Below are positions 52,727 to 61,991 of a stretch of DNA of 64,000 nt, one piece after another. The notes below the pieces were generated by a model, which saw only the letters and a program-made list of their open reading frames with translations, searched no databases and was not told where the DNA came from. The position numbers and the translations under genes were made by a program. The stretch spans positions 310,001-374,000 of the forward strand of contig CANTFK010000666.1 of NCBI GenBank assembly GCA_947646735.1, given 5' to 3'. Numbering within the stretch: position 1 is the first letter of the stretch; every line of letters begins with the position of its first letter. Source of the stretch: Peronospora farinosa. Taxonomy: Eukaryota; Oomycota; Peronosporomycetes; Peronosporales; Peronosporaceae.

Positions 52727-53307
52727 CTAAGCCGAGGCGTCGTCACGGATCTTACGAAGACGTGACAGAGTAGAGCGCACCGTAGCAGCCGAAGCCGTGT
52801 TTAAAAGGTAGGCACCGCCAGCAATAGTCTTGTGGCATGAACGGCAGTTCCAAATGCCCGTTACCGTTCGCTTGATCGAGTCCTTGCCACAAAACACACA
52901 GTTGTACTTGGCGTGCTGCGACACTTCAATTTTCTTGACGACTTTACGGAGCGAAGAACCGTAACGCGTGCCGTACTTGCCACAAATCCCCACTTTTTTC
53001 GTCCGCTTGCCCTACATATCCCCCATTACATTCCAGCCACACCACAACGTCAGCCACCTTTGCACATGTCTCAACTCTAGGAATTTCATTGCAATCTCGC
53101 TCTAGAAGCTCCGCTTCATCCCAACATTTCAATCTTCCTGACTGTATCTCTGTATGCAAGCGGTCGCTCTGTTTAACACGAGACCCCGTTGCAACCAAGT
53201 AACATTACAATATGCGACCAATACGGTTGGAAAGAGAAAAGAAGGGGAAAGCGGATGCATCCAATAAAGTGGCAAATAAATGTCTAGAAGTGACAAGGCC
53301 TTACCAT
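52727..53307 (-). CDS. RPL37A: 60S ribosomal protein eL43 (L37a), start-codon-only first exon
   Basis: Exon 1 is only the ATG at 53307-53305 followed by GTAAGG. After a 293-bp intron (acceptor ATGTAG), exon 2 runs 53011-52727. Together they give 95 residues beginning [16 protein letters not shown], the expected start of this family. The zinc ribbon is complete (CVFCGKDS and CRSCHK). It is a structural protein of the large ribosomal subunit. The internal ATG at 52993 (MGICGKYG) would drop the conserved basic KRTKK, which is why I favour the spliced start. The long first intron is typical of ribosomal protein genes. Confidence 0.9.
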
Positions 53308-53811
53308 TTTAGTTTCTTAAGATTATCCAGAGAGAAATCGACTTTGAAAAGTGAATGACTTGCCAAGAATAGCGTAGCACGATTGAATGGCGGAGCGGGC
53401 CGCCACCTTTTTGACCAATCCGCGTGCAATTGGTTTAGTCTATCAAATGTAATGCTTTTAGTTATTCTGAAAATAATGGTGTTCTATTAAATTGTAACTT
53501 TTGTATATTAAGTACTTTACTGAATGTAGCAATTTATTGGGCTAGAGGACAATAATCCAATAAACTTTTTTCAAATAAGTTATATCACCGACTTTTTTTG
53601 TCAAATTTTCTAATTTATCATACCACAATTCGTCGATAAGTTTTTAAAAAGTACCCCTATCCACCGTAATTATAACATATTGGAGAGAGACCCTGCAACC
53701 AATTCTTCCTTATAAAGACTGAGGTGACAGGAATGTAGCCTCAAGTACCTTTTTTCACCGATAATTCTCTCTCTCTCTCTCCCTTATCATTTTGCAAACC
53801 CCTCAGTAGCA
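53308..53811. other. AT-rich intergenic region
   Basis: eL43 promoter side (a GC-rich block with GAGCGGGCCGCC near 53394-53406) and an AT-rich stretch that becomes the upstream flank of the transposase-like gene, with a short CT tract at about 53767-53782. No terminal inverted repeat was identified. Confidence 0.45.
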
Positions 53812-55348
53812 ATGACGTCTCTTCCCGACCCTCCCAAGACGATAATTCATTCCCGAACAACGTTTACAAACGCACAACGTCTTGCAATCTGTAATCATCG
53901 GGCGCAAAACCCTAGTATAACCCAACATCAACTAGCAATATGGGCTTCTGAGACATTTCATTTACCACGTCAACCATCCCAGGCTATGATTTCGAAACTC
54001 CTGAAAAGGAAACCCGACCTGGAAATTATGACTAATGAGGAGTTAACGTGCAAGTCTCGTCGTACCGTTCGTTATCCTCGTCTCGACACTGCATTAGCTC
54101 GATGGGTTTCTTATTGTGAAGAGACAGGGATTCGTGTCACGGGGGAATCCATTCGTCTGAAAGCTGCAGCATTTGCGAAAGTTTTAGAAATTGATACGCC
54201 CTTGACGTATTCGAATGGATGGCTCTATAAATTTAATGAACGTCATGGATTTGGAGGATTTAAAGCTCATAAAGGGCATCAAACATCAAGTGAAGAGGCA
54301 TTGAGTGAGTTACAAGCTCGAGTACAGGCTTTGGAAGCTCGAAATGTGTTTACTATGGATGAAACGGGACTATTTTATACCATGTTTCCCGATCGGTCAG
54401 GAACACGATCAAGCAAAAGAGTCACGATTGTCTTGAGTTGCAATGCCGACGGATCAGAAAAATTACCACTTTTGGTGATTGGAAAAGCCGAGAAACCACG
54501 CTGTTTTACCGCTTCGACGGCAGTGGAAATGAATTATCGTCTACAACTCGAATACAATGATGACACGAGAGATATTTCGGAAATGGTTGACCGATTTGGA
54601 TACTACGTTTTATCAACAAGAGCGTAAGATTGTTCTGCTTCTTGATAATGCAGCAGTTCATGCTGGATTCAATGCGGAGGAGTTGAAAAGTATCGAGGTC
54701 GTGTTTCTTCCATCGAACCATTTACATCCGTTGACTGCTGGAATTTTGACTGCTTTTAAACGACGCTACAGACAACGACAGATTCAGTATGTACTGGATC
54801 ATTTGGATGCTGATGCTGATATTAGCACTGCTGCCAAGTTTGACAGTGTTGGTGTGAAACAAGCATTGACTTGGTGTATCGCTTGTTGGGATGCAGTGCC
54901 GTCTTCGGTCATTACAAGCTGCTGGCAAGACACGGGGTTGCTATATCCAAAGAGTCCTGGTTATGCCAACGAATGCCGTGGAGAGGAGGACGCAATATCG
55001 GAAGAACTGACGGTGATGCTATCCTGGTTGCATGCGGCGGAACCGCTTACAGTGGAGGAACTACTCAATTTGCCAGAAGAGAGTGTGATCATGGACGAGC
55101 CTACGGACGAGGACTTTTGTGCCCCTGTGGATTCTGTGAAAGTTGTGGTTCAGCAGGCAAAAAGCAAAACTGCGGATGCGGACGACGGCTTGAGCGTTCA
55201 AGAGCTGAAGGAACGTCTCAAGTGGATCGCCAAGCTTCTAATCTATGCCGATGAGAAGGAAGTTCCAGCTGAATCCATGAGCGGTATGCGCATTCTGCAG
55301 CGCGATTTCCGAGATCAACTTAACAAGAAGCAGTCCGGTTCTAGGTAG
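53812..55348 (+). pseudogene. Pogo/Tigger-like (CENP-B/DDE) transposase, frameshifted
   Basis: Two overlapping frames, 53812-54627 and 54557-55348, form one transposase-like protein broken by a one-base shift near 54550-54557 (just before MMTREIFRKWL). The N-terminal part has a helix-turn-helix/CENP-B-type DNA-binding region (QRLAICNHRAQNPSITQHQL, then WLYKFNERHGFGGFKAH). The DDE domain shows the first Asp in FTMDETGLFY and the second in LLLDNAAVHAG. At the place of the third acidic residue the sequence is LHPLTAGILTAFKRRYR, with Thr where Asp is usual. Both the shift and the missing residue argue against an active enzyme. The two frames are otherwise clean, so the decay is recent or the DNA-binding half may be retained as a host protein. 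Confidence 0.8.
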
Positions 55349-55638
55349 CTGCGGTTGTTGCTAAACACCTGTCCACCGTTTTCGCATCCCTCAAACGTGC
55401 AAGAACGGCAAGCGAAGAAAAGTCGTAGACATGAATGGTAGTCGAACGCATATCTCTTCATTCGAGTGGCTGTACTTGGTATTTGGAAAATGTGTAAAGC
55501 CCTGACAACTTGATGTCGTCCAAGAGTGCGGCTTAGATGTGCTGTTGGAGCTTGATTGTCAACCAAAAGTTGCGAGAGGTGTGATTGTGAGTTGCTACGA
55601 GTCACTTGTCATTCCTGAATGCGACACCCCTGACAAGC
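55349..55638. other. Spacer after the transposase-like gene
   Basis: No coding signal. A possible right end of the element was searched for by eye, but no inverted repeat was recognised. Confidence 0.3.
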
Positions 55639-55822
55639 ATGAACGACCAGAAGTACATGGACGCTTTTGACCACGACATTGTGAAATGCAAAGCAGACTT
55701 TCTGCGTAAAGTGACTGACGTGTATGAACGAAATTTATTCGATGGTAAATCTCACAAAGATCTTACTTGTAGCATCATTATGTTCACGTCAGGCGGAGTT
55801 TGATGCAGGAGCTGGAGCTTAA
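55639..55822 (+). CDS. Possible microprotein, 51 residues
   Basis: The ATG at 55639 opens a charged helical sequence (MDAFDHDIVKCKADFLRKV, then YERNLFD). If the 28-bp GT-AG interval 55745-55772 is removed, the frame continues in phase as SLCSRQAEFDAGAGA and stops at 55822; without removal it stops at 55803. The spliced form looks more natural, but 28 bp is below usual intron sizes. It may instead be a gene remnant. A further 54-codon open frame (55859-56023, containing QGGVGLIYVDATQVTVL) follows and also looks coding. Confidence 0.35.
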
Positions 55823-56061
55823 TGCCATAGTGTTAAGTCTTCAGCAAACTTTGCGTGGATGACAAGTATGGCTCGAAGTTATGTCTTCATGGCTACACAA
55901 GGAGGTGTAGGTTTGATCTACGTCGATGCCACTCAAGTGACAGTGCTGACCAACAAGATTGAAGGTCACAAATTGGTTTATGAAGAGATGCAGGTCTGGA
56001 GAATTGCGATGGGTACAAGCTGACTAAATTTAGGGTGCCCTGTTTACTACTGCTTTCTTCC

Positions 56062-58422
56062 CTACACAGTTTGGACCTCCTCCTCTGTTGTCTCAGGTGG
56101 TTTCCAGAAAAGCGAAAAGATGTTGGTGATAATTTTGTCAGCAACATTCATATCCTCTTCGTCACTAGCTTCAGATGCTGCTGGTATCTGACAAGACGCA
56201 ACAGGAACTCGAAGTTTCTCCAAGTCAACGACTGTTCCTTCGTCAAACACAATTTCTTCGTCTACATCACTCTTGCCTACCAAAGAAGCTTCACCGTCAC
56301 TTGACGGTGCAGCTGGAACGGGCGACATCGGGCGTCGCGAGTGGTTTAGGTCCCGCTTGAAGGTGAGCGTTAGTGGCCGCAAACCTCCTTGTAGCAATAG
56401 CATTACATGGTGAAATGGCGCAGAATCCACAGCATTCTTGTTTACAGCTACCAGTTCATCATACGGCTCCAAAACATCCATCTTGGCAGCAGCCATATCT
56501 GGTAGCAAACTCCTTACAGTAGCTCCTGAGTCTGGCACATTGGCTTGGAAATGGATCCCGATCGGGCCACGTTCCCCGAACACCACATCGATGTATTGGA
56601 CGCCATCGTCCCCTTCTCCCGTTGCAATCTGCTCTGTAGCCGAGTTGGACCTTGATGGGCGAGACTCGGATGGTACCGTGCTTGTGTTGCAAGCAAGTGG
56701 TCTCTGTTGACTTGAGTCATTGTCCGCAGAGGAGAATGTAGGTGCCAACTCGAGCAGTCGAGGGTCAGTCCACGTCGTCGTGGTCGTGTACTTGTTAAGA
56801 AAAAAGACTCCACCCGAAGCTGTCACGCGCATTTCCCACCCAGTAGGTAGTGGTGTCGAGAAATCTTCGATTGTATGTTTACGACCATCATCTGGAGGGA
56901 CAGGGATGTCCGCAAGTACATTGCTGTCGTGCGTAATGTGTGGTGACGAAGACGAACGACGCATTATGTTATCGCGAGCTGCAAAGTCGCGTGCAATCGC
57001 GCTAAAACCTCGAAGATGATGCGTTTTACCGGAGCTCGTGATCCCATCATGTTTTAAAATGGCTTCCTTCTCATCTACACATGCCGAAGCAGCAGCCGAA
57101 GAAGCTACACAGCGCAGTTTAAGCGCAATAGGTACACGAGGATCTTCCAGCTCGTTGTTGCCATTGGAACCTTTCCGGCGGTAGCAAAATACACCTTCCG
57201 TTGTTTTGGTTCGCTCATAGTCCACGGGCAAATCAATACCATTGCAAAGCGCATCGATCTCGCGCAACTTCACCTCCAGAACCTGTTCAAGTTGCTTTTG
57301 TTTGTTACTCGTAATTTCCTTTTGCTGTGCCAATTCATCCTTCAATTCTGCGACAGCAACTCGACAGGATTGCAATTCCTGTTCATTATCCTGCAGCTGT
57401 TGACGCAACAATGACTCGTTTGCGTCGTTACAAAGCCTTGTAACCTCGTCCTCTTTGTTGCAAACAATCTTTTCCACTTTTACTCTCTCGACAAGCACTT
57501 GGGAAGCTTCTAGTTCCAGCCTCAACTGATTATTTACAAACTGCACCGCATCATCAGTCAGTTTGCCCGTCAAAAACACTCGTGACCCCAGCACTTCCAC
57601 TAGTTTAGCAATAGCAATTTCAGCATCTCGTTTCTGACGCAACAATTGGGTGACAAATTGACTCAATTTATCCACCAACGATTGAGGTCCGCTCACTCGT
57701 TCAGTAGTCGACACTACCTCGCTCCAAATTTCGGCCAATTGTTCGTCAATCATGTCCATCATTTGCTCGTTGGTCTTGAGCAGCTGCATGAAATTATTCC
57801 AGCTCTTTTCACTCTTATTCCTTAAAAGAGGTTGCTGGTTGATTGTCACTTTCAAAGTAGACAAAGGTCCACTACTGAAATTACTTGATTCACGTACGAT
57901 ATTACTAGATAGAGGTGAGCTTGAGCACATCAAAGGCGATATCTCTTCCAACTTCGTATCAATAGAAGAAGTATCCACTGCAGAATAATGCGTCACCTTT
58001 GGTGAGGAATATTTTACAGTCGAATATTCTTCATTAGAATCTCGCAAAGACTGGAACATATTCATGGAATTTGGACCAAGTTGAGTTACCTCTCTTGAGT
58101 CATATTGTCCCTTCTGCTGATCCCACTCTTTCTTTTGACGCTGATACGACTGCAATAGAGCCCTACCCCTCGCAATCAATTGATCCTTCAATAGCATTGC
58201 ATTGTCCCGACAATCTGATTCCACGCGACACAAATCTGAGTCGCTTTTCAATTCGTCACTGTCGCTTGAGCTCTGAGCGGTGGAGAATGGGATTGGAGGC
58301 AACGATACCGACTTTAGAAAAGAAGGGGTCGATGCAGATGCATGAGATACCGACAAATGGTGCTCGAGATGAGCATTTTGTTGCGATGACGAGGTTACAA
58401 ATCGCTCCATATAGATAATCAC
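56062..58422 (-). CDS. Coiled-coil protein with WW and PDZ domains
   Basis: Single exon, 786 residues. The N-terminal part is Ser-rich, then a coiled coil at about 205-400 (long Glu/Gln-rich heptads). A WW domain follows at about 535-570: PLPTGWEMRVTASGGVFFLN with the second Trp in TTTTTWTDPRLL. A PDZ domain lies at about 630-715 (GPIGIHFQANVPDSGATVRS and EPYDELVAVNKNAV). WW domains bind proline-rich motifs and PDZ domains bind C-termini, so this is an adaptor/scaffold. The domain style resembles the PX/PDZ gene at 7551-10737, including the PDZ 'G-P-I-G' loop. The gene is intronless and I recognise no named orthologue. Confidence 0.85.
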   Translation of the reverse strand: MIIYMERFVTSSSQQNAHLEHHLSVSHASASTPSFLKSVSLPPIPFSTAQSSSDSDELKSDSDLCRVESDCRDNAMLLKDQLIARGRALLQSYQRQKKEWDQQKGQYDSREVTQLGPNSMNMFQSLRDSNEEYSTVKYSSPKVTHYSAVDTSSIDTKLEEISPLMCSSSPLSSNIVRESSNFSSGPLSTLKVTINQQPLLRNKSEKSWNNFMQLLKTNEQMMDMIDEQLAEIWSEVVSTTERVSGPQSLVDKLSQFVTQLLRQKRDAEIAIAKLVEVLGSRVFLTGKLTDDAVQFVNNQLRLELEASQVLVERVKVEKIVCNKEDEVTRLCNDANESLLRQQLQDNEQELQSCRVAVAELKDELAQQKEITSNKQKQLEQVLEVKLREIDALCNGIDLPVDYERTKTTEGVFCYRRKGSNGNNELEDPRVPIALKLRCVASSAAASACVDEKEAILKHDGITSSGKTHHLRGFSAIARDFAARDNIMRRSSSSPHITHDSNVLADIPVPPDDGRKHTIEDFSTPLPTGWEMRVTASGGVFFLNKYTTTTTWTDPRLLELAPTFSSADNDSSQQRPLACNTSTVPSESRPSRSNSATEQIATGEGDDGVQYIDVVFGERGPIGIHFQANVPDSGATVRSLLPDMAAAKMDVLEPYDELVAVNKNAVDSAPFHHVMLLLQGGLRPLTLTFKRDLNHSRRPMSPVPAAPSSDGEASLVGKSDVDEEIVFDEGTVVDLEKLRVPVASCQIPAASEASDEEDMNVADKIITNIFSLFWKPPETTEEEVQTV

Positions 58423-58667
58423 AATTTAGAGAAGAATGGTATATTTAGTAACACTTACTGTATGATTACCTAATCAGCTTATCAAAATTAACGTGCAAAC
58501 AGCCAGTAAAATACCGTTGTAAACCATACGAAACAACTCAAAATATAGAGAAATGATGGCTAAAGCAATTATTGCAAAACAATAATAATCATTTCTAAAA
58601 TGATATTTTACATATTATTATATTGTTTTGCGTATCATTTTTACCAATTAATTGTTTACAAACAAAC

Positions 58668-59705
58668 ATGGCCAAAGGTGGTTTTTATGCTGTCGCAATT
58701 GGACGCTCCACGGGCGTCTTTTCAACGTGGGCCGAGTGCGAAGCACAAGTGAAAGGATATACTGGCTCCAAGTACAAGAAATTTCAGACCATTGCTGAAG
58801 CCCAAGCGTTTGTCAGTGATCCCATCGATCAGCGAAATATTGTCGGTCGTAATCGAAAAAGACTTCGGGAGGAAAATGTCGAGAATGAATCGCCTCGTGC
58901 TCAGAAACTTAGGAAAGATACAAATGGACCGTCTTCCATTGTTGATAAAAGCTGCTACAAGACGAGTAGGATGACGTATACAAAAGACGTGGACAAGCTG
59001 AACCTGGACTTGGTTGACACGAAAGTTGACTCGAAAAAAGCACCTTTGAACCTGAATGATGATGATGAAAACACGACGTCTTTGATGACCATGTGGAAGG
59101 AGGAAGAGAAGAAAGGACCGCAAAAGTCGTCGGTTCATGTTGATGTCATCTTGGAAGCTGCTGTCCCTACAGCTTTTGCTGGAGATCAAGTTACGGCCAA
59201 TGACGACGACCCGAAGGACTCGACCACGTTGGTGGCATTTTGTGATGGAAGTGCACTGAATAATGGACGGCAGAAATGTCGTGCAGGTTACGCCTGCATT
59301 TTCCCACACTGTGAGGAATGGAATGTGGCCAAGCAGCTGGTGGAGGAGGAACGTGCTACGAACAATCGGGCAGAGTATATGGCCGCGTTGGAAGCCATGA
59401 AACGTGCGAACGTGGAGGACCCAGACGGGTCTCGGCCGCTATACATCTTCTCAGACAGTATGCTATTGATTCGATCAATGACGGAGTGGGTTGGTACATG
59501 GCAGAAGAATAACTGGAGGAAATCGGATGGCAAACTCGTACGAAATCATGATCTGCTCGAGCTACTGGTGGCGGAAATGGGCAATCGCTGCATTCGTTGG
59601 AACCATGTGAAAGCTCATACTGGGAAGAAAGACTGGAAGTCAAAGTGGAACGATGTAGCAGACCACGCGGCCCGAAATGCCGCGTCAAGTGTTGGTATAA
59701 TTTGA
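58668..59705 (+). CDS. RNASEH1: Ribonuclease H1 with N-terminal hybrid-binding domain
   Basis: Single exon, 345 residues from the ATG at 58668. It removes RNA from RNA-DNA hybrids. Residues 1-46 are the hybrid-binding domain ([35 protein letters not shown]). A charged linker of about 130 residues follows. The RNase H domain (about 198-340) has the four acidic residues: Asp in CDGSALNNG, Glu in NNRAEYMAALEAM, Asp in IFSDSMLLI and Asp in WNDVADHAAR, plus HVKAHTG. A start at 58623 would add 15 hydrophobic residues; that extension is possible as a targeting signal but less likely. A damaged inverted copy lies at 60051-60762. Confidence 0.95.
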   Translation: MAKGGFYAVAIGRSTGVFSTWAECEAQVKGYTGSKYKKFQTIAEAQAFVSDPIDQRNIVGRNRKRLREENVENESPRAQKLRKDTNGPSSIVDKSCYKTSRMTYTKDVDKLNLDLVDTKVDSKKAPLNLNDDDENTTSLMTMWKEEEKKGPQKSSVHVDVILEAAVPTAFAGDQVTANDDDPKDSTTLVAFCDGSALNNGRQKCRAGYACIFPHCEEWNVAKQLVEEERATNNRAEYMAALEAMKRANVEDPDGSRPLYIFSDSMLLIRSMTEWVGTWQKNNWRKSDGKLVRNHDLLELLVAEMGNRCIRWNHVKAHTGKKDWKSKWNDVADHAARNAASSVGII

Positions 59706-60050
59706 GTCGTTGATGTGCTCTATGAAGCACATGTACCGATGATATGTCTTAGGTGTTGCAACGCCGTTGCTGCTGTGTCCGTGGATCCCATACTGACCTT
59801 GTTGTCGCTACTGAGCTTAAAGACAAGGCATCGTAAAGTCGCGTAGTTCCCATAACTAGAGAAAGTCTGCAGTGCGAACGAATGTCATGTTGATTAAAGT
59901 ACTCGAAACATATAACACATACACTTTCCAGAATCAAGCTTCTTCGATAGTAGTGTTCAAGTCTCGAAATATCTGTGACGGGTGTTCAATGCATTTTCAC
60001 GACATCGTGTGTGGCCTGGAAGCAACGGCGTTGCAACATCTACGACATAT

Positions 60051-60762
60051 TCATAGGTACATGTGCTTCATAGAGCACATCAACGACTCAGACTCTACAC
60101 CACCAGACGCGGCATTTCGGGCCGCGTGGTCTGCTACATCGTTCCACTTTGACTTCCAGTCTTTCTTCCCAGTATGAGCTTTCACATGGTTCCAACGAAT
60201 GCAGCGATTGCCCATTTCCGCCACCAGTAGCTCGAGCAGATCATGATTTCGTACGGGTTTGCCATCCGATTTCCTCCAGTTATTCTTCTGCCATGTACCA
60301 ACCCACTCCGTCATTGATCGAATCAATAGCATACTGTCTGAGAAGATGTATAGCGGCCGAGACCCGTCTGGGTCCTCCACGTTCGCACGTTTCATGGCTT
60401 CCAACGCGGCCATATACTCTGCCCGGTTGTTCGTAACACGTTCCTCCTCCACCAACTGCTTGGCCACATTCCATTCCTCACAATGCGGGAAAATGCAGGC
60501 GTAACCTGCACGACATTTCTGCCGTCCATTATTCAGTGCACTTCCATCACAAAATGGCCACCAACGTGGTCGAGTCCTTCGGGTCTTCGTCATTTTCCTG
60601 ACCGATGTGATCACCGACAAACGCTCGCGCTTCAGCAATGGTTTGAAATTTCTTGTACTTGGAGCCACTAAATCCTTCTACTTGTGCTTCGCACTCGGCC
60701 CACGTTGAAAAGACGCCCGTGGAGCGTCCAATTGCGACAGCATAAAAACCATCTTTTGCCAT
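60051..60762 (-). pseudogene. Truncated inverted copy of the RNase H1 gene
   Basis: The minus strand from 60762 begins [16 protein letters not shown] and matches the hybrid-binding domain of the RNase H1 gene. It then jumps from the equivalent of 58826 to that of 59197, deleting most of the linker. One extra C (GTGGCCATTTTG versus GTGGCATTTTG in the parent) shifts the frame, so the RNase H half continues only in another frame. All four catalytic acidic residues remain in that half. The parental stop is also lost, and the frame extends to 60051. Similarity continues beyond the stop to about 60020 (matching the parent to about 59775), so this is a DNA-level inverted duplication. Confidence 0.85.
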
Positions 60763-61063
60763 GCTTGTGAACGATGAATTGGTAAAGGATCACTTTGGAC
60801 GGCAGTCTGACACAGGCGACTTCATCTTGTCGTTACCATGGATTCGGAGCTTTTGAGGAATCATTACCACACCCGTCGCATATTACCAAGCTACAACGGT
60901 GATGAAAGTAATCGCTGGAAAGTTACTGTCAACCACGTACGTGCTAACCCTTTTAACGGTGGCATCCTCGATCCTGCTTCATCCAACAGCTCAGTCGGCA
61001 ATTTACTCCAACCTAGCAGAGCAGAAGAAGTAAACAATCTACTGCCCCATCCAGTGTGTCACA
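60763..61063. other. Short spacer upstream of the secreted repeat-protein gene
   Basis: A plus-strand frame from 60838 overlaps the next gene in another frame and is not convincing. No other feature was seen. Confidence 0.4.
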
Positions 61064-61503
61064 ATGAAACTGTCTGCGCTGTTACTGCTGGTGGTGCTGG
61101 TGATTGCTGCAGCTCTTGCCCATGGTTTTGAGCTCGACACGAAAGGTACACATGATGTCGTAAATGTTGCGTTGAGAATCACAATAGAACTAAGATGTCG
61201 CCTTCATGCCACGTAGGAAATCATCTACGTCAATTGGAAGAGCAACCGAATGACCCGCCGCAACCTGAACAAACTGATTATCCGGATGATGATGGAGATG
61301 ACATGAATGGCGATGAGATGGATGGTGACATCGATTACGAGATGGCTGAAATCAGTCGATGCGTCCCGGGGTCCTGGAACTGGCCTCGTTGCCGCTATGG
61401 GGGAAGATGCTTCCCTGGATCATGGAACTGGCCCCGTTGCCGTTATGGTGGGGGTGGATGCTTCCCTGGCTCGTGGAATTGGCCACGCTGCCGCCACAAA
61501 TAA
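61064..61503 (+). CDS. Secreted protein with degenerate xxLR-EE region and three Trp-rich Cys repeats
   Basis: Exons 61064-61145 and 61217-61503, intron 71 bp (GTACAC donor, CACGTAG acceptor), phase 1, 122 residues. Exon 1 is a textbook signal peptide (MKLSALLLLVVLVIAAALA). Just after it comes NHLRQLEEQ, resembling a degenerate RxLR-EER region of oomycete effectors. A Pro/Gln then Asp-rich linker follows. The C-terminal 45 residues are three tandem units: CVPGSWNWPRCRYGG, CFPGSWNWPRCRYGGGG and CFPGSWNWPRCRHK. Each unit has two cysteines nine residues apart, so each could close its own loop. No known family was recognised. It could be a host-targeted effector or a precursor of short peptides; both are inference. 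Confidence 0.75.
61365..61503 (+). repeat. Three coding tandem repeats of about 45-51 bp
   Basis: The units encode C[VF]PGSWNWPRCR plus a Gly-rich spacer. Several differences between units are synonymous (TGGCCTCGT, TGGCCCCGT, TGGCCACGC for WPR), which suggests purifying selection on the peptide. Confidence 0.9.
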
Positions 61504-61991
61504 GTGAGCCTGAAAATTGCTCTGCAACGCTGTCTTTGCGGCCGAGAAAATGAAGACCCTGGCGAGTCTTTTTCCGTCGGTAAAGAGCGTGAACTAGTGT
61601 CGTACGCAGGAATAGTCCTTGAAGCGGATGGTAGGATGAATCCTTACAAAGTAATTGATGTGAACTCGCAAACCTTGTTCCTTGTTTTTATCATCCTCGT
61701 AGATGAATGTCTGGTAGCCAACATTTGTTGTAAGTGCTTGACACAGCCGAGATTATTGAGCTCTTCAAAGTGTTATCATCATGCTCTTTACCTAGACAGC
61801 ATCCTTCTTGAATCCACCGTTCAAAACGTGTACCTGCGAAGTTTTTGACCTTCCAGAACATGTAAAAAAGCATCTAGCATAAAGATGGTCCGTTGAAAAA
61901 TAAGCCATAAACCTTTATTTAGGTTGTACGCGTACCGGCCCTGTCTAAAGCGCTAGCTTCATTTCTTCACGCAGCGCCTTTGTCCGGCAAT
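61504..61991. other. Intergenic region between convergent genes
   Basis: No coding signal was recognised; it holds the 3' ends of the repeat-protein and pirin genes. Confidence 0.4.

Noticed and set aside
52944..53198. 84-codon minus-strand frame before eL43
   Set aside because: Lies in the eL43 first intron and overlaps exon 2 in another frame.
60838..61131. 97-codon plus-strand frame upstream of the repeat protein
   Set aside because: Overlaps the signal-peptide exon in another frame; no domain, and the overlapping gene is far better supported.
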